From NCBI GenBank assembly GCA_012735195.1, contig JAAYIC010000075.1:1-37822 (forward strand): a DNA stretch of 37,822 nt. The letters run 5' to 3'. The notes beneath the pieces are model-generated. The model ran no database searches and was not told where the DNA came from. It saw only the letters and a program-made list of their open reading frames with translations. Source of the stretch: Bacillota bacterium (GTDB taxonomy: Bacteria; Bacillota; UBA4882; UBA10575). Positions 31,905 to 37,822 of the stretch are shown in pieces. Position 1 is the stretch's first letter. Each line of letters opens with the position of its first letter. The translations under genes and the position numbers were made by a program.

Positions 31905-32794
31905 GCCAGCAGCCCTCCCTGTCGCAGATTGGCGGTGAAAAACCGGGCCAGGGGTACCTGGGTCGGAAGGAGGGAATAACCCATACAAAAATGCCTGCAG
32001 GTTCGGTGCACCGCATCGAGAAAACGGGTCAATACCCGGTGGTAGCTGCGAAGATCTTCAGCACCGAGATAAAGGGGGACCTCGCCGGCGCCCTCCAGAT
32101 CCACCAGGGTGAGTTCCCCCAAATAAGGGGGGTCCAGTTCTTCCGGGGCCAGGATCTGCAGGAGATATCCTTCGCCGGAATCGCCGCAACCAACAGCCGC
32201 CGCCATCCGGCGTAAAACCCCCTCCCAGCCTGGAAAAAGGAGGTCGGAAAGGAAAACTGCTAAAACCCGGCGGCCGTACACGGTGGCCAGCCGGTTCAGA
32301 ACCGGCGCCGGATCCGCGGCTGTTGACGGTTGCACCCGGGCAGCAGCCTCCACCACCCGGAAAAGGGCATCACGCCCGTGGACCGGAGGGAGGATCTCCA
32401 CCGGGTCGGCGCCCAGCCCCAGGATTGCGGCGCGGTTGCCGCCCGCCAGGGCGATCCCGGCCAAAACCGCTGCCGCCCGGAGCGCGGTCCGGAGTTTTTC
32501 CGGCTTTCCGAAGGCCATCGAACGGGTGGTATCAACGATCAGGACCAGGGTAAGCTCTTTTTCTTCCGCACAGAGCTTGATCATCAGCCGGTGCATGCGC
32601 AGGAAAACCGTCCAGTCAATACGGCGGATGTCATCCCCCGGCTGGTATTCCCGGTACTCGGCAAATTCGATCCCCCCGCTCTGGACCGGGCTGCGCTGCT
32701 CGCCCGTGACCAGTCCGGAGACGCGCAACTGCACCTGCAGGCTGAGGTTTTTAATGAGTTCATAATCCCCGGGTTCCAGAAGCTGCTCTGCCAT
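31901..32794 (-). CDS. DUF58 domain protein
   Basis: The 297-residue protein has the DUF58 signature near its N-terminus ([22 protein letters not shown]) followed by a VWA-like fold. The MIDAS-like stretch is VDTTRSM, where the first Ser of DxSxS is Thr, a conservative change. No membrane segment is visible. DUF58 proteins sit next to MoxR-type ATPases and are thought to be VWA-like partners of the complex. The ATG at 32794 has GGGAGGAAGAG upstream and lies inside the 3' end of moxR (35-base overlap). The stop overlaps the BatA-like start. Confidence 0.88.
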   Translation of the reverse strand: MAEQLLEPGDYELIKNLSLQVQLRVSGLVTGEQRSPVQSGGIEFAEYREYQPGDDIRRIDWTVFLRMHRLMIKLCAEEKELTLVLIVDTTRSMAFGKPEKLRTALRAAAVLAGIALAGGNRAAILGLGADPVEILPPVHGRDALFRVVEAAARVQPSTAADPAPVLNRLATVYGRRVLAVFLSDLLFPGWEGVLRRMAAAVGCGDSGEGYLLQILAPEELDPPYLGELTLVDLEGAGEVPLYLGAEDLRSYHRVLTRFLDAVHRTCRHFCMGYSLLPTQVPLARFFTANLRQGGLLA

Positions 32795-33848
32795 CTTTTC
32801 TCTTCCTCCCGCCGTCTAACGGGGGTCCTTTCTCCTGCAGTTCCGCAGGTAATTCCTTCTCCACCGGGACTTCCTTGATGACCTCAAGGAGCAGTTGATC
32901 AACGGAAGCCCCTTCGCTCAGGCCGTCAAAATTAAGGCCGATCCGGTGGCGCAAGGCGGGCAACACCACCTCCTGCAGATCCTCCACCCCGGCGTTCAAC
33001 CGTCCCATGCCGAGCGCCCGAGCCTTTGCCGCCATGACGAGGGCCTGAGCGCCCCGGGGACCGGCGCCATACCGCACATACCGGCGAATACCGGCGGTTG
33101 CTGCCTCCTCCCCGGGCTGGGTCGCCAGGACCAGACGGGCGGCATACCCGGCCACATTGGGCGGGACTACAACTTCCCGGACGGCCTTTTGCAGGGCAAG
33201 AAGCTCCTCCCGGCTTAGTACCGGACTGCAGGAAGGCAGGTTTGGCCCGGAAGTGCTCTGGATAATCTCAACCAACTCCGCTTCCGAGGGGTAATCCACC
33301 AGGATCTTAAAGAAGAACCGGTCGACCTGGGCTTCGGGCAGGGGATAAGTACCCTCCATCTCCAGCGGGTTCTGCGTGGCCAAAACCTGGAAGGGACTTG
33401 GCAACCGGTGGTTTTCACCACGGATTGTCACCGTCCGCTCCTGCATCGCTTCCAAGAGAGCGGCCTGGGTCTTCGGCGAGGCCCGGTTAATCTCGTCCGC
33501 CAGCACCAGGTGGGCAAAGACCGGGCCTTTCTCAAACCGCAGGTCAAATCCGCCCTTGCTGTTTTGCATGACAATACTGGTCCCAAGAATATCCGCGGGC
33601 ATCAGATCCGGCGTAAACTGGATCCTGGCAAAAGAGAGGGACAAAGACCCGGCCAGGGCCCGCACAAGCATGGTTTTACCAATCCCCGGTACTCCTTCCA
33701 GCAAAACATGGCCTTCGCAGAGCAGGGCCAGGAGTACCAGGTTCACCACCTCTTCCTGGCCGATGATCACCCGGTGGATCTCCTCCCTGACCCGTTCCAG
33801 GCTCTCCCTGTATTTATCCACGGCAAGCTTTGTTTCTCCCATCGTCAT
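32760..33848 (-). CDS. MoxR-family AAA+ ATPase
   Basis: This is a AAA+ ATPase of the MoxR group, which is thought to remodel or activate VWA proteins and metal-cofactor enzymes. Walker A is GVPGIGKT (52-59), Walker B VLADEI (115-120) with [15 protein letters not shown] after it, and sensor 1 is LATQNP (about 157-162). The RFEKGPVF and [14 protein letters not shown] segments are typical of the family. The C-terminal tail is charged and disordered in appearance ([13 protein letters not shown]). Two ATGs lie close together, at 33848 and 33842; GGAGGAAGGATGAG precedes the first. It lies 89 bases after the preceding gene, and that gap carries a 24-bp tandem repeat. Confidence 0.92.
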   Translation of the reverse strand: MTMGETKLAVDKYRESLERVREEIHRVIIGQEEVVNLVLLALLCEGHVLLEGVPGIGKTMLVRALAGSLSLSFARIQFTPDLMPADILGTSIVMQNSKGGFDLRFEKGPVFAHLVLADEINRASPKTQAALLEAMQERTVTIRGENHRLPSPFQVLATQNPLEMEGTYPLPEAQVDRFFFKILVDYPSEAELVEIIQSTSGPNLPSCSPVLSREELLALQKAVREVVVPPNVAGYAARLVLATQPGEEAATAGIRRYVRYGAGPRGAQALVMAAKARALGMGRLNAGVEDLQEVVLPALRHRIGLNFDGLSEGASVDQLLLEVIKEVPVEKELPAELQEKGPPLDGGRKRKDGRAASGTRGL

Positions 33849-33881
33849 CTCATCCTTCCTCCGGTAAAAAACCGGCCTGCA

Positions 33882-33953
33882 ATTGCCCTGGTTGTTTATT
33901 CCCTAAAGCCCGGTCATTCGCATTCCCTGTGTCCCGGTTATTCAAATTCCCTG
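33882..33953. repeat. Degenerate tandem 24-bp repeat tract, three units
   Basis: Units are 33882-33905, 33906-33929 and 33930-33953. All contain an ATTCCCT-like core and two show CCCGGT-ATTC spacing. The last unit (first on the minus strand) contains the stop codon and last residues of the upstream gene (REFE). The rest fills the gap before moxR. Confidence 0.7.
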
Positions 33954-35332
33954 GCCAACTCCTGGAAATAGAGTCTTACGTATTCCTCATATTCAAGGGG
34001 CACGCCCGCCCTGGCCAGCGCCTCCTCGGCCGCCCGGGCCGTCTGGGGCAAGGCCGCAGCAAAAGGAGTCCGGGGGTCCCGGTCCGGCAAGACATATTCA
34101 AAGACCGGGCTGTCGACGGAACGGGTGATGACCGTCTTCTCCTCTCCGGGGCCTCCGGCAAGCACCTCCGTGTTCTCTCCCCGGGCGTTTACTTCCCCTT
34201 CGCCCCCGGTCAAGCCGCCGCCTTCGCCTTTAATCTCCCGGGACATCCCTTCTTCACCGGCCCGCCCGGCAAAAGCCACCGGCTGGGCCTCGTCGTCTTC
34301 CCCTTCCCGGCCGCCGCTTCCTTCGCCGGCCCGTACCCGCCCCTCACCGGACGGGTTCTCGCCCTCCCTTCTGACCCTTCCGATCCAGCCTTCTTCCGGA
34401 GGGGTTCCCGGTTCTTCCCCCGGTCTTCCGCCCCAAACCGGATCGTCGCCGCTCCGGGGGCCCGGCGGGATCCCCTGCTCTCTGCCGGGGTGTTCTTCCT
34501 CCGGCAACAATTCGCCGCCCCCGGCCAACAACTTCTCCAATTCTTGGGCTGCCACACTCCAGGCGGGAGAATGCCCCATCTCTTCCCCGGCCTCCCTGAG
34601 CAGGCCGGCCAAGGCTTCCATATCCCCCGCGCGCAAGGCCTCTGCAGCCCGTTCCGCCAGCTCCCGGTCGTGAGAAAAGAGAAAACCGGCCAGTTCTTCC
34701 GGTAAAACGGGCTGTCCCTCTTCCTCCCGGGCTAAAAACCCTCCCTCTTCGTCCATGAGCGGTGAGGGAAGCCCGGAAGACGAGGGGGCCTGCCGGGAAA
34801 AAGCCGGGCCAAGGGCGACCGGGAGTAAAACCATGAAGAGAAGAGCCGCCACTGCCAGCAACGTGCGCCGGTATAAAGGCCGGAGCGGCCAAGACGGCTT
34901 TTTGATCCGGAGAGCCGCCATTTCCGCCCGGGCCAGGATCTCCCGGTCAAACATGCCGGTACAGCCCCGTTCCAGACAAAAGAGGGCCGCACTGAAGATC
35001 TCCTGCAGCCGGAGGGAGCGGTCAAGCCAGAAGGCGGTTGCCGCCAGGTTGAGATGCTTTCGCCGCCCCCGCCACCATCCGGCCAGGAGGCCCAGGAGCG
35101 GCACGAGCAATGCAGGGAGAAGCGCCCCGCGCATGTTTGTCCCCCCCGCTCCTCCCGGCCAAAGGCGGAAGAGGAGAAACAACCCGGCCGCCGCAGCCAG
35201 CCAGGCGGTGCAAGTCGCCGCCTCGACAGCGGAGAGAATCAGGTTCAAGCGTCTCTGCACCCATTGCAATAGCGGATATATCTGCGCCTGCAGGGACAAC
35301 CGGATCTCCGGTCCCAGTTCCGGTTTTGCCAA
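33938..35332 (-). CDS. Membrane protein with long acidic Gly/Glu-rich domain
   Basis: I do not recognise a named family with confidence. The 464-residue protein starts with TTG at 35332, with GGAGGTGA upstream. The preceding gene's stop is three bases away. Two or three hydrophobic segments lie in the N-terminal 200 residues (VEAATCTAWLAAAAGLFLLF, LLPALLVPLLGLLAGWW, LLAVAALLFMVLLPVAL). The layout loosely resembles DUF4175-type proteins. The middle and C-terminal 250 residues are very rich in Glu and Gly (GGEGEVNARGENTEVLAGG), consistent with an unstructured acidic, possibly extracytoplasmic, region. The extreme C-terminus (EYEEYVRLYFQELAREFE) is helical. Its place between the ABC-2-like gene and moxR suggests it is a structural partner of the complex. 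Confidence 0.6.
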   Translation of the reverse strand: MAKPELGPEIRLSLQAQIYPLLQWVQRRLNLILSAVEAATCTAWLAAAAGLFLLFRLWPGGAGGTNMRGALLPALLVPLLGLLAGWWRGRRKHLNLAATAFWLDRSLRLQEIFSAALFCLERGCTGMFDREILARAEMAALRIKKPSWPLRPLYRRTLLAVAALLFMVLLPVALGPAFSRQAPSSSGLPSPLMDEEGGFLAREEEGQPVLPEELAGFLFSHDRELAERAAEALRAGDMEALAGLLREAGEEMGHSPAWSVAAQELEKLLAGGGELLPEEEHPGREQGIPPGPRSGDDPVWGGRPGEEPGTPPEEGWIGRVRREGENPSGEGRVRAGEGSGGREGEDDEAQPVAFAGRAGEEGMSREIKGEGGGLTGGEGEVNARGENTEVLAGGPGEEKTVITRSVDSPVFEYVLPDRDPRTPFAAALPQTARAAEEALARAGVPLEYEEYVRLYFQELAREFE

Positions 35333-35335
35333 GGA

Positions 35336-36049
35336 TTACTCACCTCCCGGCTCCTCGCTGTTCCCTCCGCCGTTCGCATCTCCCGTCCCCGCCTTCACCG
35401 CCTTGAACCGTTTTTTGTTATACCGCCAGAGCAGCAAGGCGGAGAAAAACGTCAATCCCAGATTGGCCAGGACCCCGGGGAGGATACCGGCCAACAGCCC
35501 GGGCAAAAACAGCTTTTTCGTGAAAAGAAAGGGGTTGAGCGGGTGCAAAAAAGGGATGACGGCGCTGAGCGCCAGCCAGCCGCCGCCCAGCAGGACCCGG
35601 GTTTCCTGCACCCCCAGCCAGACCAAGTGGCCGGCCAGGAAGATCAAGGCGGCAAAGAACCAGGAAGCGGCGAGGATAAAGATGACCGCCCGGAGCAACC
35701 TCACCCCCGGTATCCCCCAAACGTAAACCATTGTCACTAAAAACGGCAGGCCGGGTAAAGCATGACAGATAATTATGACCAGCGCGGCAAGGAGTTTCCC
35801 CGCAACGATCCGGGCAATCCCGAGCCGCTCCTGCCGGATCCAGTCCCATGATTTCAACCGGACCCATTTCTCCGCACCTGCCTGCCACCCGGCCCAAAGC
35901 AAACAAATGGTAAAAATCCGGACCCAGAGTTCCGGCTGGAGCCGGTAGAAAAGGCCGGCCGCCGTCAAACCCGCGGCAACAACCAGGAGCGAAAACCGCG
36001 CCCGTCCACTGCTCCAGGCGTGAAGGTCAGCCCAGGCCACGGCAATCAT
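35336..36049 (-). CDS. Six-helix ABC-2-like membrane protein
   Basis: The 237-residue protein has about six hydrophobic helices (FSLLVVAAGLTAAGLFY, VWIFTICLLWAGW-like, LLAALVIIICHALPGLPF, AVIFILAASWFFAALIFLAG, GGWLALSAVIPFL, LLAGILPGVLANLGLTFFSALLLW). A cytoplasmic loop between helices 2 and 3 contains WDWIRQERLGIARIVAGK, typical of ABC-2-type permease subunits. No ATP-binding partner is present in the window. The ATG has GGGGGAG five bases upstream. The stop is three bases before the TTG of the next gene, so these two are translationally linked. The role in the MoxR operon is unknown. Confidence 0.65.
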   Translation of the reverse strand: MIAVAWADLHAWSSGRARFSLLVVAAGLTAAGLFYRLQPELWVRIFTICLLWAGWQAGAEKWVRLKSWDWIRQERLGIARIVAGKLLAALVIIICHALPGLPFLVTMVYVWGIPGVRLLRAVIFILAASWFFAALIFLAGHLVWLGVQETRVLLGGGWLALSAVIPFLHPLNPFLFTKKLFLPGLLAGILPGVLANLGLTFFSALLLWRYNKKRFKAVKAGTGDANGGGNSEEPGGE

Positions 36050-36082
36050 GGCAACTCCCCCGCTCCCTGGCGGCGCGCGCCT

Positions 36083-37690
36083 TTATTCTTCCGCCAAACC
36101 TCCCGGCGAAGATGCCGGTTCAGCCCAGAGCACCGGATTGCTCCGGCCGTTCTCCAGCCAAAGCGCAAAGCCGGGAAAATCACTGTAACCAAAGGTCCAC
36201 CGCTCCTCGGAAAAGAGTGTTTGTAAAACGGCAAGCCAGGGTTCTCTTGACAACAGGCCGGCGGGGGTTTGCACCGCCGCCTCCTCACCCGCCGTCCATC
36301 TTCTTTTCTCCAATCCCACCGCCCGGTCCGGGCCGGTTTTACCCCGTGTCCGCCCGGGCGTGTCACCGGCAGGACCGGTTCCAGGCGGCAGCACTCCTGT
36401 CAGGTGCAGGCGCTTGGCATCTCCCTGTTTCACCACCATTAGCGGCTGCAGGCTCTCGTGGCGCCAGAAGGTTTCCCCTGTTCCTGCCCGGTTGATCGCC
36501 CCCGCCGCCATCTCCCCCAGCGCCAGGGTGACCCCCCACGGTGAAACCGGTGTTTTCCAGGTCGACTCCGGAAACTCGATTACGGTATCGATTAAGACGC
36601 CGGCATCTTCCGGCAGGAGAACCGCCCGCATATAGACGACGGCGCCCCGCTGCCAGCGCCCGGCGACCCATTTCCCGGCCGGCGCCGCCAGCAGGGTTGT
36701 GGCGGCAAGATAGCAAAGCAAGGCAACGGCTGTTCGCTTCCGGTCAAAGAGCACCGCCACGGCCAAACCGCCCAGGAACCAGAGGGCCAGCACCACCGCA
36801 AGCGGGCTCAGCGTATTTCCCGTTTTTTCCTCGAAGAACCAGGGTACCTCCCCTTCCCGGAAGACCACCCCCGGGGTGAGGCGCAAAGGCCGGGGGTAAG
36901 GTTCCAGCGCCAACAACCGCTGCCAATCTATGGTTGTAACCGGTTGCCCGTTGTTGCCCGCCTCTGCCCGCGGCCGGATGATCCGTCCCCGCCCATAACG
37001 GCGGACCTCCCACCCTTCTTCCCCCGGTATCTCTCCTGCTGTGGAAAGATGAAGGAGGCTCCCGCCCCCGGCCAGCCAGGACAGTAAGGCCTGGGTCTGT
37101 AAGGGGTTGAGGGCCGCCAAATCCCCGTTGACCACCAGCGCGCTTACCCCGTCGTAAGTCAGGGCAGTCCCGGGGAGGGCGGAAAACTCCACCGGAATGA
37201 TTAATACCGGTTCCTGCCCGTACGTGGAAAAAAGCACCGGCCCCACCGCCTGCCCGCGCCGGGCTTGCTGGTGCCATTCCGGCAGGTCCGCCATGAGGAT
37301 CAGGTGCCCGGGGAAGACCTTCTCCAAAAGGTCCACTTCCACCCGGCCCAGGACCTTTCCGTCCTCAACCAGCCGGACCTCAAGCCTGCTCCCGGTTTCC
37401 TCGGCAAAAACCGGGATCAACAAACGCCGGGGCTCATCTTCCACCCGGCAACGGTACTCTTCGGTAACTACGGGCAAACCCTGGTGCAGCCTGGTAATTT
37501 GGACCCAACCGTCCATGGCGCCGCTAACCTCTATTGCCAGCGGGACCCAGCGCCCGGGGACCACATACCCTTCGTAGCCGGCGGTCACGGTCAGCACGAC
37601 ACCGGCTGCAGGCAAGGCCTGAACCAGTAAACAGAGAATAACGGCAAAAAGCAGCGTCAGGCTGCGCAGCGCCCGTAGATGCCTGTCCAT
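36083..37690 (-). CDS. Secreted/membrane protein with N-terminal signal peptide, unknown family
   Basis: The 535-residue protein starts with a signal-type helix (LTLLFAVILCLLVQALPAAG), and a beta-rich extracytoplasmic region follows (VTAGYEGYVVPGRWVPLAIEV). A stretch resembling an amidotransferase-like fold (TYDGVSALVVNGDLAALNP, LLSWLAGGGSLLHLS) comes next. Two further helices lie around residues 290-345 (LAVVLALWFLGGLAVAVLF, VALLCYLAATTLLAA), and the remainder is soluble. This layout (beta domain, GATase-like fold, paired helices) recurs in uncharacterised proteins encoded with MoxR and VWA genes. The ATG at 37690 has GGGGATGG just upstream. It is the first complete gene of the operon. Confidence 0.6.
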   Translation of the reverse strand: MDRHLRALRSLTLLFAVILCLLVQALPAAGVVLTVTAGYEGYVVPGRWVPLAIEVSGAMDGWVQITRLHQGLPVVTEEYRCRVEDEPRRLLIPVFAEETGSRLEVRLVEDGKVLGRVEVDLLEKVFPGHLILMADLPEWHQQARRGQAVGPVLFSTYGQEPVLIIPVEFSALPGTALTYDGVSALVVNGDLAALNPLQTQALLSWLAGGGSLLHLSTAGEIPGEEGWEVRRYGRGRIIRPRAEAGNNGQPVTTIDWQRLLALEPYPRPLRLTPGVVFREGEVPWFFEEKTGNTLSPLAVVLALWFLGGLAVAVLFDRKRTAVALLCYLAATTLLAAPAGKWVAGRWQRGAVVYMRAVLLPEDAGVLIDTVIEFPESTWKTPVSPWGVTLALGEMAAGAINRAGTGETFWRHESLQPLMVVKQGDAKRLHLTGVLPPGTGPAGDTPGRTRGKTGPDRAVGLEKRRWTAGEEAAVQTPAGLLSREPWLAVLQTLFSEERWTFGYSDFPGFALWLENGRSNPVLWAEPASSPGGLAEE

Positions 37691-37737
37691 CCATCCCCTA
37701 CCCTCTGCTTCTTATCTTAAAAGCACGCAATCGCCTT

Positions 37738-37822
37738 TATGACTCCTTTATGACTAATACATTAATAATTTTCGCCTTACCGGCAAAAATTCCTTTACTC
37801 TTCAGCGCGATCGCGTACACCC
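37738..37822 (-). CDS. Possible 3' end of an upstream gene, truncated by the window edge
   Basis: On the minus strand an open frame of 27 codons runs from the window edge to TAA at 37740-37738, reading VYAIALKSKGIFAGKAKIIN and a few more residues. It ends 47 bases before the next start. The length is too short for identification and it could be chance. Confidence 0.25.

Noticed and set aside
33830-35726. Long plus-strand frames opposite the acidic membrane protein and its neighbours
   Set aside because: They are Pro/Ser/Arg-rich, the typical antisense of Glu/Gly-rich GC coding sequence, and have no start signals.

Overview
The window comes from a member of the Bacillota (Firmicutes), probably a spore-forming, Clostridia- or Limnochordia-like lineage. 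The order dgt-dnaG-rpoD followed by a Nif3-family gene and a COG1579-type zinc-ribbon gene is typical of this phylum. So is tepA-ylzJ next to an FtsK/SpoIIIE translocase, and so are the CgeB-like proteins. The first gene looks like an outer-membrane beta-barrel protein, which would point to a diderm (two-membrane) Firmicute. I cannot name a species. Base composition is moderately GC-rich, and GC-rich codon use creates many long antisense open frames that I do not regard as genes.

Layout. 1-2.6 kb (+): the end of a barrel-like protein, a terminator, then a secreted LysM-polysaccharide deacetylase. 2.6-10.2 kb (-): housekeeping genes in the transcriptional order dgt, dnaG, rpoD, tRNA-Asn, a CAT-anticodon tRNA, a Nif3-like protein, a DksA-type zinc finger, a coiled-coil zinc-ribbon protein and a rhomboid-like membrane protein. 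10.3-11.2 kb (+): a protein of the family annotated as quinate 5-dehydrogenase. 11.2-16.4 kb (-): tepA, ylzJ, an Na/Pi cotransporter-PhoU fusion and ftsK. 16.5-26.9 kb: a glycan island that begins with a long-form glucose-1-phosphate nucleotidyltransferase. It then has two GT2 glycosyltransferases and a duplicated module (GT-D family gene on +, CgeB-like and GT2 genes on -). The second module also carries a dehydrogenase with a C-terminal SAF domain. The likely product is a surface or spore-surface glycan. 27.1-37.7 kb (-): a seven-gene operon (two unfamiliar membrane proteins, an ABC-2-like membrane protein, MoxR ATPase, DUF58 protein, BatA-like protein and a double-VWA protein). It probably encodes a membrane-anchored VWA/MoxR complex.

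The most unusual property is at the DNA level. At least eight degenerate tandem-repeat tracts, with periods of 7, 11, 15, 17, 18, 21 and 24 bp, sit at gene junctions or gene ends. Some supply ribosome-binding sites, a start codon, stop codons or N-terminal heptads. One forms the upstream region of a probable promoter. A separate palindromic element of about 210 bp lies left of the glycan island. A diverged half-copy lies at the island's right edge.

All calls rest on reading the sequence and on recalled family knowledge. No database search was possible.
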